15,583 nt of DNA, from NCBI GenBank assembly GCA_039184055.1, contig JBCDBH010000115.1:1-15583 (forward strand). The letters run 5' to 3'. Source of the stretch: JBCDBH01 sp039184055. GTDB lineage: Bacteria > Acidobacteriota > Thermoanaerobaculia > Multivoradales > J023. Shown here piece after piece: positions 6,466 through 14,135 of the stretch (positions are counted from its first letter, which is position 1; the number at the start of each line of letters is the position of its first letter). The notes below the pieces were generated by a model. The model was not told the DNA's origin. It searched no databases and was given only the letters and a program-made list of their open reading frames with translations. Made by a program: the position numbers and the translations under genes.

Positions 6466-7590
6466 ATGAAAGCCGTCGCCGTCCATCCCCATCCAGCCGC
6501 CGAGACTGACACCCGGCAGCACGGACTTCCCACCGGTGCGGATCTCCTGGATCGACTCGGTGGCATCGTCGCCGACCGTGGGCAGACTTCGTTGGCCCAC
6601 CGGCTCGCCGATCTCGCCGATTTGGTCGCGTCCGACATGGCGGTATTCGAGAAGCACCTCGACCGGTTGGAACGTCCCGAGGATCTACCACGCGATGCGC
6701 GATTGGTGGCTGAAGCTGGGCACCACCTGCTCGCTCGGGGTGGCAAGAGGCTGCGTCCGATGTGTGTGCTGCTTGCCGCGCGGTTGGGACGGGTCGAGAC
6801 GGCTCGAGTCTTCGATCTCGCGGTGGCGATCGAGCTGGTGCATTCGGCAACGCTGCTCCATGACGACGTCGTCGACCTCGGAGACTCGCGTCGAGGTGCC
6901 GCCACCGCGCGTGCGATTTACGGCAACGCGGCGTCGATTTTCGCGGGAGACTGGTTACTCGTCGAAGCCTTGCGGCGCGTTTCTCACGAGCCGGTCTTGC
7001 TCCACCAGCTTTTCGACACCATCGAGGAAATGATCTGGGCCGAATCGGTGCAGCTCGAGAATCGCGGCCGACTCGATACCGCACGGGGCACCTGGACCAA
7101 AGTCGTCGAAGGAAAGACCGCTGCGGTGTTTCGCTGGGCGATGCGCGCGGGCGCCCACAGCGCCGGACTCGACGATGATACCGTCACGGCTCTCGAATGC
7201 TATGGCCGTCATGTCGGAATCGCCTTTCAAGCCACCGACGACCTGCTCGACTTGACCGGCGACGCCACCCATACCGGCAAGGCGCTGTTCACCGACCTTC
7301 GCGAAGGCAAAATGACCTACCCCTTGATTCTGGCGCTGGAGCGGGACGAAACGCTTGCGGCGGTGGTCGAAGGCATGCTCTCTCAAACGAGCGACGAACC
7401 GGTGTCCGACGCGGTCGCCACCCGCGTCGTCGAAACCATGCGACGTACCGGTGCGGTCAGCGATTGTCTAGATTTTGCGCGTGGTCATGCCGATGCCGCA
7501 ATTGCCGAGCTGCGGGGCGTTTTGCCACCGAGCCGGCCACGGCACGCCCTTGAAACCATCGCCGAAGCGATCGTCGATCGGGATCTGTGA
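6466..7590 (+). CDS. Long-chain trans-polyprenyl diphosphate synthase (menaquinone side chain)
   Basis: It condenses isopentenyl diphosphate onto an allylic primer to build the isoprenoid tail used by MenA. The protein has 374 residues from the ATG at 6466, preceded by GAGGAG (6454-6459) at 6 bases; a TTG at 6445 is less likely. Diagnostic motifs: GGKRLRP (92-98), first aspartate-rich motif LHDDVVD (131-137) followed by S141-R-R-G, GKT at 217-219, second aspartate-rich motif DDLLD (258-262), and GKALFTDLREGKMTYPL (271-287). The chain length cannot be read from the sequence. An N-terminal extension of about 50 residues (HPHP, then LDRLGGIVADRG) makes it longer than the roughly 320-330 residues usual for hepta- and octaprenyl synthases. 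Its stop overlaps the next start by one base (TGATG), indicating translational coupling to menG. Location among men genes supports the side-chain role. Confidence 0.92.
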   Translation: MKAVAVHPHPAAETDTRQHGLPTGADLLDRLGGIVADRGQTSLAHRLADLADLVASDMAVFEKHLDRLERPEDLPRDARLVAEAGHHLLARGGKRLRPMCVLLAARLGRVETARVFDLAVAIELVHSATLLHDDVVDLGDSRRGAATARAIYGNAASIFAGDWLLVEALRRVSHEPVLLHQLFDTIEEMIWAESVQLENRGRLDTARGTWTKVVEGKTAAVFRWAMRAGAHSAGLDDDTVTALECYGRHVGIAFQATDDLLDLTGDATHTGKALFTDLREGKMTYPLILALERDETLAAVVEGMLSQTSDEPVSDAVATRVVETMRRTGAVSDCLDFARGHADAAIAELRGVLPPSRPRHALETIAEAIVDRDL

Positions 7591-8327
7591 TGGGTGCGTC
7601 AGCGACAGATTCCGCGCCGTTCGAGCCCCGAGGCGGCTCCGGCGCCATGTTCGACCGCATCGCGCGGCGCTATGACCTCCTCAACCGACTGTTGTCCGGT
7701 GGCATCGATCGGCGCTGGCGGCGACGGCAGGTACGTGCTCTGGCGCTCGGTGCCGATGCGCGTGTGCTCGACCTGGCCACGGGTACCGGTGATGTCGCGC
7801 TCGCCGTGGCGCGTCACCACGTCGATGCCGAGGTGGTCGGTATCGATCCATCGATCGAGATGCTCGAGGTCGGTCGAGACAAGGTCGATCGGGTGGGCGT
7901 GGATCAACGGGTCCGTCTCGATCTCGGCGATGCCCAGAACTTGCCCTTTGAAGACAATAGCTTCGACGCTACGACGATCGCTTTTGGCATCCGGAACGTC
8001 CCCGATCGAGCTCGCGCGCTCGCTGAAATGGCGCGGGTGACCAAAACGGGAGGTCGTGTGGCGATCCTTGAGCTCAGCGAGCCACGGTCCGGTTGGATAG
8101 CGCCTTTGGCGCGATTCCACATTCATCGCCTGACGCCTTGGCTGGGCGCGCGATTGTCGGGGGCATCAGAGTACGCCTACCTCGAGAAGTCGATCGCGGC
8201 GTTTCCGTCGCCGCGAGAGTTCGCGCGACAAATCGCCGATGCCGGCTTGCGAGTCTTGGATATCGAGCCGATGACCTTCGGTGTCGTTTGTCTTTTCGTC
8301 GCCACCCCCACGGAGACCTTGGCATGA
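7590..8327 (+). CDS. menG: Demethylmenaquinone methyltransferase (MenG/UbiE)
   Basis: A SAM-dependent methyltransferase performing the C-methylation that converts demethylmenaquinone to menaquinone, the last step of the pathway. It has 245 residues from the ATG at 7590; a GTG directly before it (7587) is the alternative. The family N-terminus MFDRIARRYDLLNRLLSGGID (20-40) is intact. SAM motif I is LDLATGTGDVA (60-70), followed by GIDPSIEML (84-92). The UbiE signatures LPFEDNSFDATTIAFGIRN (118-136) and the ASEYAYLEKSI segment (192-202) are also present. The residue set does not separate ubiquinone from menaquinone use, but the men neighbours favour menaquinone. Its TGA overlaps the menF ATG (ATGA at 8324-8327). 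Confidence 0.94.
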   Translation: MGASATDSAPFEPRGGSGAMFDRIARRYDLLNRLLSGGIDRRWRRRQVRALALGADARVLDLATGTGDVALAVARHHVDAEVVGIDPSIEMLEVGRDKVDRVGVDQRVRLDLGDAQNLPFEDNSFDATTIAFGIRNVPDRARALAEMARVTKTGGRVAILELSEPRSGWIAPLARFHIHRLTPWLGARLSGASEYAYLEKSIAAFPSPREFARQIADAGLRVLDIEPMTFGVVCLFVATPTETLA

Positions 8328-9754
8328 CCGTACGCGCCGTGATGACGGCGCCACCACGTCGCCGACCAGCCGACGATCTACGTGCGTTCGTTGCCGACAC
8401 CGTCGATCGAGCCGTGGCCGCGCACGCCGAGACCGTCGTGGTCTCGGTACCGGCGCCCTTGGTGTCGTCCGAAGCTCTGTTGCGAGTCGAACCCGGCGAT
8501 GCCGGTGAACAGACGGCGTTGCTGTGGCATCCAGAGGCCGACGGACTCTATGCGTTTTCGGGTGTGGGTACGTGTTGGCGGATCGATCTGAGCGGTCCCC
8601 ACCGGTTTGCCGACCTTCGGCAGCAGGCACGACATATCTGGCGTGACCTCGTGAGCGCTTCGCATCCCGATGTCGACGCGCCCTCGGCACGGTTTTTCGG
8701 TGGCCTCGCCTTTTCGGTGGGCGCCGCCGACGACGCACCCTGGCGTGGTTTCGGTGATGGTGGCTTCGTGCTGCCTCGATTGCGTTACGCCAGCGATGGA
8801 GAAGCCGCGAGCCTCAGCTTGGCGGTGCGTGCCGAGGAATGGCATGGCGAGCGGGAATCGATGCTCGATCGACTCGACCACACGCTTGCCGGTTTGGCGG
8901 CGGCCGATCGAGTCGTGCGGCTGGTACCCGAGCTCATCACCGAGGCTCGCGAAGTCCACGTCGCACCGATCGAGCAATGGACGGCCCAGATCGACGCCAT
9001 TCGTGGCGTGATTCGGGACGGTGGGTTTCGCAAGATCGTCGCGGCGCGCCGGTCGGAGGTCGAGCTCGCACAGACCGCCAATCCGGGAGCCGTGCTCGAA
9101 CGCTTGAGCCGTGGTCTCGTCGCCTCGACTCGATTCGCCTTCTGCCGTCCGGGCGCCACGTTTCTCGGCGCGACCCCTGAACGGTTGGTGCGACGGATCG
9201 GTCGTACCGTGCTCACCGACGCTCTCGCCGGCTCGATTGCCGTAGGCGAAACGGCCGGTGATGTGCTCCTAGCCAGTGACAAGGATAGGGAAGAGCACCG
9301 TTTGGTGGTCGAGGACATCGTCACGCGTCTGCGGCCGCTCACCGAGCGGCTCGATGTCGCTCCGCGACCCGAGATTCGCGCGCTTCGTGAGGTCTTGCAC
9401 CTGCTTACCCCAATCGCGGGCGAGCTGCGATCGCCGGCACCCGACGTCATCGAGCTCGCCGAGGCGCTCCATCCGACACCCGCCGTGGGTGGTGTGCCGA
9501 CCGCCGATGCCCTGCACTGGATCACGACGCATGAGCCCGCGCCTCGTGGCTGGTACGCCGGGCCGATCGGCTGGTTCGATGCCGCTGGCGATGGTGACTT
9601 CGCCGTGGCGCTCCGCTCGTGTGTGCTCGCCGGTCATCGTGCCTATCTCTACGCGGGCGCGGGGATCGTCGCTGATTCGGATCCGGTGCTCGAGTACCAC
9701 GAGACCGAGCTCAAGAAACAGGCGATGCTGGCCGCGCTCGGCGTCGCTTCCTGA
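8324..9754 (+). CDS. menF: Isochorismate synthase MenF
   Basis: It converts chorismate to isochorismate, committing it to menaquinone. The protein has 476 residues from the ATG at 8324, supported by GGAG (8312-8315) 8 bases upstream and the ATGA overlap with menG; the open frame extends upstream but there runs inside menG. The C-terminal two-thirds is a chorismate-binding domain: residues about 210-245 (IRDGGFRKIVAARR), FLGATPERLVRR, DALAGSIAVGE, the SDKDREEH helix near 318-325, LHPTPAVGG near 382-390, PRGWYAGPIGW, then GAGIVADSDPVLEYHETELKK at the end. These are standard for isochorismate synthases; MenF, EntC and DhbC are similar, and the operon decides for MenF. No lyase or amidotransferase domain is present, arguing against salicylate or anthranilate synthase. 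Confidence 0.94.
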   Translation: MTVRAVMTAPPRRRPADDLRAFVADTVDRAVAAHAETVVVSVPAPLVSSEALLRVEPGDAGEQTALLWHPEADGLYAFSGVGTCWRIDLSGPHRFADLRQQARHIWRDLVSASHPDVDAPSARFFGGLAFSVGAADDAPWRGFGDGGFVLPRLRYASDGEAASLSLAVRAEEWHGERESMLDRLDHTLAGLAAADRVVRLVPELITEAREVHVAPIEQWTAQIDAIRGVIRDGGFRKIVAARRSEVELAQTANPGAVLERLSRGLVASTRFAFCRPGATFLGATPERLVRRIGRTVLTDALAGSIAVGETAGDVLLASDKDREEHRLVVEDIVTRLRPLTERLDVAPRPEIRALREVLHLLTPIAGELRSPAPDVIELAEALHPTPAVGGVPTADALHWITTHEPAPRGWYAGPIGWFDAAGDGDFAVALRSCVLAGHRAYLYAGAGIVADSDPVLEYHETELKKQAMLAALGVAS

Positions 9755-9778
9755 CCCAGCCAGCGCGAGACTGTCGAC

Positions 9779-11572
9779 ATGTCGCTCCAGCCGTATCGCG
9801 ACACGCCTACCGACGGTCTCCAAGCCGAGTGGGCGCGACTCTTGTTGACCAGCTTCGCCGACGCCGGGGTGCGACGTGTGGTGGTCAGCCCGGGCTCGAG
9901 GTCGACACCGTTCGTGCTCGCCGCGCTCGCCGAGCCACGGCTCGAGCGGGTCGATATCGTCGACGAACGCGCCGCGTCTTTCCATGCTCTCGGTCAAGCG
10001 AAACGAACCGGTTGGCCGACGCTCCTGATCCGTACGTCGGGCACCGCTGGGGCCAATGACCTTCCAGCGGTGATCGAAGCCGGTGCATCGTTTGCACCTT
10101 TGGTGATCTTGACCGCCGATCGCCCCGTCGAATTGGCGGCGAGTGACGCCAATCAAACCATTGACCAAATCAAGCTCTTCGGCGATCACGTGCGCCAGTT
10201 TTTCGACCTCGGCGCGGCCGACGCGGCGCCACGAGCTTTGCGCGCTGTGCGTCGAGTCGCCGCGCAGGCCGTGCTGCGAAGTCGATGGCCCGAACCTGGC
10301 GCGGTTCATCTCAACGCGCGTGCCCGCAAACCACTCGAACCACCGACCGATCGCGAAACCTCGGAGATTCGGCGACGTGTCGACGACATCTTGGCGACGC
10401 CAATCGTCACGACACAGCTACCGTCGCGTACACCCGACGGGTCTCTTCTCGATGACCTCATCGACGCCTGTCGCCGAAGCGAGCGTGGGATCGTGGTGTG
10501 TGGGCCGTTGCCGATCGGGTCGAGTCAACTGGGCCCCGCTCTACGTCGCTGGGTCGATCACATGGGTATGGTGTGGTTGGCTGAGCCATCGAGCCAGCTG
10601 GGTTGGCATGAGTCCGTGGTCGCGGGCTGGCAGGCGATTCTCGAGAATGCCGCTTGGCGACAAGAGCTCGAACCCGATTTGATCGTTCAGCTCGGCGCGC
10701 CGCCGACCACCGCCGCCTGGGAGCGTTATCTCGACGCGCATTCACATGTCGAAAGCTGGGTGCTCGGTCCGTATGGCTGGAACGACCCGACCAACACGGC
10801 GCGGCATCGTGCGATCGCCGATCTCGAACCGACGCTTGCCGGGCTCGCTGAGCGATCGGCGTCGGAAACATCCGAGACGGCAACACCCGAGACGAATGAC
10901 TGGCGTGACCGCTGGGATCGACATGCGCAACGGGCTCTACGGACGCTACAGCTCGAACGCGATGCGATGGGGGAGCCGCTTCACGAAGCGACGGTCGCGA
11001 CGACCTTGATCGAGGCGCTGCCCGATGGTGCCCTGCTGTCGCTCGGCAACAGTCTGCCGATCCGCACCGTCGGTTTGTGGGCGGCGACGCGAGAGTCGCA
11101 TGATCCGCCTCTCACCGTCCTGCACCAACGCGGCACGAGTGGCATCGATGGGCAGACCGCCCATGCGGCTGGCGCGGCCAGTCGACACGATGGCCCTGCG
11201 GCGTTGCTGATCGGCGATCTTGGTTTTCTCCACGACCTCGGCGGCCTGGCGACCGCGACCTCCCTGGAGCGACCGTTTGTGATCGTGGTGGTCGACAATC
11301 GCGGCGGGCGGATTTTCGAACACCTACCGCTCGCCACTCATCCGGCGGTCGCAGGCGGCTTCGAGCCGTGGACCACACCGCACGACTACGAGCTCGGCGC
11401 CGCCGCCAAGCTTTATGGCTTGCCGCATCACCGAGTGACCGAGCGCCGGGAGCTGGCCGAGTCGATCGACGCAGCGCTTCGACGTCGAGGGGCGACGGTG
11501 ATTCAAGCCGTGGTGCCTCCCAGTGGCGCGGTCGAAGATACGAAGCGATTGCGTCGAGCTTTGGCGGAATGA
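9779..11572 (+). CDS. menD: 2-succinyl-5-enolpyruvyl-6-hydroxy-3-cyclohexene-1-carboxylate synthase (SEPHCHC synthase, MenD)
   Basis: A thiamine-diphosphate and Mg-dependent enzyme that decarboxylates 2-oxoglutarate and adds the succinyl semialdehyde unit to isochorismate. Its 597 residues are slightly more than the usual 550-580. Visible: SPGSRSTP (37-44), the glutamate that activates the cofactor in DERAASFHALG (E63), RTSGTAGANDLPAVIEA (85-101), TADRP (112-116) and ANQTIDQ (124-130). The C-terminal cofactor motif starts with GDLGFLHDLGG (479-489) and closes 27 residues on at D506-N507, then GGRIFEHLP. Residues about 365-375 form a threonine- and glutamate-rich linker (SETSETATPET). The start ATG lacks a strong ribosome site and lies 24 bases after menF, the widest gap in the run. 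Its TGA overlaps the menH ATG by 4 bases. Confidence 0.95.
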   Translation: MSLQPYRDTPTDGLQAEWARLLLTSFADAGVRRVVVSPGSRSTPFVLAALAEPRLERVDIVDERAASFHALGQAKRTGWPTLLIRTSGTAGANDLPAVIEAGASFAPLVILTADRPVELAASDANQTIDQIKLFGDHVRQFFDLGAADAAPRALRAVRRVAAQAVLRSRWPEPGAVHLNARARKPLEPPTDRETSEIRRRVDDILATPIVTTQLPSRTPDGSLLDDLIDACRRSERGIVVCGPLPIGSSQLGPALRRWVDHMGMVWLAEPSSQLGWHESVVAGWQAILENAAWRQELEPDLIVQLGAPPTTAAWERYLDAHSHVESWVLGPYGWNDPTNTARHRAIADLEPTLAGLAERSASETSETATPETNDWRDRWDRHAQRALRTLQLERDAMGEPLHEATVATTLIEALPDGALLSLGNSLPIRTVGLWAATRESHDPPLTVLHQRGTSGIDGQTAHAAGAASRHDGPAALLIGDLGFLHDLGGLATATSLERPFVIVVVDNRGGRIFEHLPLATHPAVAGGFEPWTTPHDYELGAAAKLYGLPHHRVTERRELAESIDAALRRRGATVIQAVVPPSGAVEDTKRLRRALAE

Positions 11573-12315
11573 TCGAAATCGTCGCCCTTCATGGCTTTAC
11601 CGGCGCGCCCGGTGATTGGCGACCGGTCGTCGAGCATCTCGATGGCGTGGTGTGCCAGGAGATTCCGATCGTCGGTCATCACCCATCGGTGCTCGATGTC
11701 GAGGTCGAGTCGTTCGACGACGAGGTCGAGCGACTGCTCGGAGCGGTCGCGAATCTCGGTGTGACCCGACCCTGGCTCATCGGCTACTCACTCGGGGCGC
11801 GTCTAGCGCTCGCGATGGCGCTCCGCGCGGGTGAGCCTTTCGCTGGCGTGATGCTGGTGGGCGTCCGGCCCGGTCTCGATGCCGAGCAACGCGACGCTCG
11901 CCGGCTCGCCGACGATCGACTGGCTGAGCGACTCGAGAACGACGGGATCGAGCCGTTTGTCGATCATTGGGAGACGCTGCCGCTCTTCGCGACCCAGCGA
12001 CGTTTGCCCGCGGCGACTCTTGCGGCTCAACGACAGCGACGCTTGGTGCACGACCCACACGGCTTGGCGCACGCGCTGCGCGTCTTGTCGCCGGGCCGAA
12101 TGGATGACTATCGATCGCGCTTGGCGAACCTGACCGTACCCGTTCATCTCGTCGTCGGAGCCGAGGATCTCGCGTTTCGTGATCTCGCCAACGAGATGCT
12201 CACCTATCTTCCCGACGGCCGGCTGCATAGTATCGACGCAACCGGTCACAACCCGATCTTGGAACGACCGGCCGCGGTCGCGGCCTTTATGCAGAAGGAG
12301 ATCATTCATGAGTGA
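11569..12315 (+). CDS. menH: 2-succinyl-6-hydroxy-2,4-cyclohexadiene-1-carboxylate synthase MenH (alpha/beta hydrolase)
   Basis: It eliminates pyruvate from the MenD product to give SHCHC. The protein has 248 residues from the ATG at 11569, chosen because it forms the ATGA overlap with menD and begins directly with the first beta strand (MIEIVALHGFTGAPGDW); the frame is open further upstream only inside menD. Features of the alpha/beta hydrolase fold: oxyanion segment LHGFTG (7-12), nucleophile elbow GYSLGAR with S74, acid D200 in VGAEDLAF, and H227 in ATGHNPILERP. Ser, Asp and His are all present. The fold alone would allow another hydrolase, but the position between menD and menB is the classical one. 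Its end overlaps menB by 8 bases and contains the menB ribosome site. Confidence 0.88.
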   Translation: MIEIVALHGFTGAPGDWRPVVEHLDGVVCQEIPIVGHHPSVLDVEVESFDDEVERLLGAVANLGVTRPWLIGYSLGARLALAMALRAGEPFAGVMLVGVRPGLDAEQRDARRLADDRLAERLENDGIEPFVDHWETLPLFATQRRLPAATLAAQRQRRLVHDPHGLAHALRVLSPGRMDDYRSRLANLTVPVHLVVGAEDLAFRDLANEMLTYLPDGRLHSIDATGHNPILERPAAVAAFMQKEIIHE

Positions 12316-13156
12316 ACAGGCAGCCGTTACGTGGAAGCCGCTCGCCGAATATGGCGACATCCGGTACGAACAGGCCTGGCGGGGTGATAGCCCCGAGGCG
12401 ATCGCCAAGATCACCATCAATCGCCCCGAGGTGCGCAACGCGTTTCGGCCCGAAACCGTGCTCGAGCTCAAGGATGCTTTCGACAAGGCTCGGGACAACC
12501 TCGAGATCGGTGTGATCATCCTCACGGGTGAAGGACCGCTCGCCTTCTGCTCGGGTGGCGATCAGAAGGTGCGAGGCGACGGTGGATATGTCGGCGCCGA
12601 CGGTTTGCCTCGGCTCAACATCCTTGACGTCCAGCGCCAGATTCGCACGATGCCCAAGCCGGTCATCGCGATGGTCGCGGGTTACGCGGTCGGTGGCGGG
12701 CACATCCTGCACATGATCTGTGATCTCACCATCGCCGCCGACAACGCCAAATTCGGTCAGACGGGGCCCAAAGTAGGCAGCTTCGACGGTGGCTACGGCT
12801 CGGCCTATATGGCTCGAATCATCGGCCAGAAACGGGCGCGTGAGGTGTGGTTCCTGTGTCGTCAGTACGACGCCGAAACCGCGCTCGATTGGGGCTTGGT
12901 GAACGCCGTCGTGCCGCTCGCGCGACTCGAGGAGGAGACCCTCCAGTGGAGTCGCGAGATCCTGCGCAATAGCCCGACCGCGATTCGCTTCCTCAAGGCG
13001 GCCATGAACGCCGACTGTGATGGTCAAGCGGGTCTCCAGGACTTAGCTGGAAGCGCGACCTTGCTTTTCTATCTCACCGAAGAAGGCAAGGAAGGCAAGA
13101 ACGCGTTTCTCGAGAAGCGTCGCCCCGAGTTCGAGAAGTTCCCACGCTTCCCGTGA
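12308..13156 (+). CDS. menB: 1,4-dihydroxy-2-naphthoyl-CoA synthase MenB
   Basis: A crotonase-family enzyme that closes the second ring by Dieckmann-type condensation of o-succinylbenzoyl-CoA. The protein has 282 residues from the ATG at 12308, with AAGGAG (12295-12300) 7 bases upstream, inside menH. Motifs: ITINRPEVRNAFRP (35-48), CSGGDQKVRGDGGYVG (81-96), AVGGGHILHMICDLTIAAD (127-145), QTGPKVGSFDGGYGS (151-165) with G153, S158 and D160, and LLFYLTEEG with Y255. The glycine in QTGPK is typical of the bicarbonate-dependent class of MenB. The C-terminal EKRRPEFEKFPRFP is also characteristic. The whole length is well conserved, so this is the strongest single marker of the pathway here. Confidence 0.97.
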   Translation: MSEQAAVTWKPLAEYGDIRYEQAWRGDSPEAIAKITINRPEVRNAFRPETVLELKDAFDKARDNLEIGVIILTGEGPLAFCSGGDQKVRGDGGYVGADGLPRLNILDVQRQIRTMPKPVIAMVAGYAVGGGHILHMICDLTIAADNAKFGQTGPKVGSFDGGYGSAYMARIIGQKRAREVWFLCRQYDAETALDWGLVNAVVPLARLEEETLQWSREILRNSPTAIRFLKAAMNADCDGQAGLQDLAGSATLLFYLTEEGKEGKNAFLEKRRPEFEKFPRFP

Positions 13157-13166
13157 TCCCGAATCG

Positions 13167-14078
13167 ATGAGCGCTCCGACGTCCCCGAGCACGACCGCGC
13201 GTCCGTCGCCGTTTGCGATGTGGCTCGCCGCCGCCCGCCCCAAGACCCTCCCGGCGGCGGCGGTACCGGTCGTGGTGGGGAGCGCGATCGCCTGGTCGTT
13301 GGGAGGGTTTCGTCTCCTCCCAGCGATCGCCGCATTGGTCGGTGGTTTGTTGATCCAGATCGCCACCAACTTTGCCAACGACGTTTTCGACTTTCAGAAA
13401 GGCGCTGACAACGAAGAACGCACCGGCCCGACCCGCGCGGTCGCCGCCGGGTGGATCACGCCGCGAACGATGTTCGTCGCCATGTGGTTCACCTTCGGCT
13501 TGGCGTTTCTCATCGGGCTCTATCTCGCCTCGGTGAGCGGGTGGGCGATCCTGATCGTCGGCTTGATCTCGATTCTCGCGGGCATCGCGTACACCGGTGG
13601 GCCGTACCCCTTGGGTTACAACGGCCTCGGTGATGTCGCGGTGATGATCTTCTTCGGCTTTGTCGCGGTCTGTGGCACGGTGTGGGTACAGATGCTCGAG
13701 ATTCCGGCGCTCGCCTGGTGGCTTTCGGTGCCGGTGGGTGCGTTGTCGACGGCGATCTTGGTGGTCAACAACGTCCGCGATCGGATCACCGACACGGCGG
13801 CTGGCAAGCGTACCCTGGTGGTGCGTTTCGGACGTGGCGTCGGAGTCGTAGAGTACGTTCTCTTGTTTGTCGCGTCGTACGCCGTGGTGGTCCTCGTCGC
13901 GGTGCAGTCGGCATCACCGTGGTTGGCGTTGCCGCTCCTGACCTTGCCGGGTGCGATGGTTTTGGTGCGCCGGGTGACGACCCTCGAAGGTCAGGCGCTC
14001 AATCCGGTCCTCGCCCAGACCGCGATGTTGTTGCTCGGCTTCGGGACGCTGCTTTCGATGGGGTTGATCGTCGGCTGA
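13167..14078 (+). CDS. menA: 1,4-dihydroxy-2-naphthoate polyprenyltransferase MenA
   Basis: An integral membrane UbiA-family prenyltransferase that joins the polyprenyl chain to 1,4-dihydroxy-2-naphthoate, releasing CO2. It has 303 residues, with about eight or nine hydrophobic segments. The two aspartate-rich motifs are NFANDVFDFQKGAD (68-81, with N71, D72, D75 and D81) and NNVRDRITDTAAGKRT (201-216, with D205 and D209). YTGGPYPLGYNGLGD (142-156) is a typical MenA segment. It starts 10 bases after the menB stop and is probably the last gene of the men run, although no terminator is visible in the 57 bases before the next gene. The substrate for MenA requires MenC, MenE and a DHNA-CoA thioesterase, none of which lies in this window. 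Confidence 0.95.
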   Translation: MSAPTSPSTTARPSPFAMWLAAARPKTLPAAAVPVVVGSAIAWSLGGFRLLPAIAALVGGLLIQIATNFANDVFDFQKGADNEERTGPTRAVAAGWITPRTMFVAMWFTFGLAFLIGLYLASVSGWAILIVGLISILAGIAYTGGPYPLGYNGLGDVAVMIFFGFVAVCGTVWVQMLEIPALAWWLSVPVGALSTAILVVNNVRDRITDTAAGKRTLVVRFGRGVGVVEYVLLFVASYAVVVLVAVQSASPWLALPLLTLPGAMVLVRRVTTLEGQALNPVLAQTAMLLLGFGTLLSMGLIVG

Positions 14079-14135
14079 TCAGGGCAACCTCTCCAGAGTC
14101 GCAGCGTAGCTGTGGTCAAGAGGGGAGGCATCCAC

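Noticed and set aside
5966..7084. A 372-codon minus-strand open frame across the regulator and polyprenyl synthase genes
   Set aside because: It is arginine-rich, lacks a domain, and overlaps two well-supported genes on the other strand.
8093..8323. Upstream in-frame extension of menF
   Set aside because: It runs wholly inside menG in another frame. The ATG at 8324 has a good ribosome site and the typical ATGA overlap.
5792..14078. Frequent CGATCG and TCGATC words across the men operon, suggesting a dispersed repeat
   Set aside because: They fall in different codon contexts of ordinary genes and fit the use of ATC, GAT/GAC and CGN codons. No spacing or conserved longer unit is visible.
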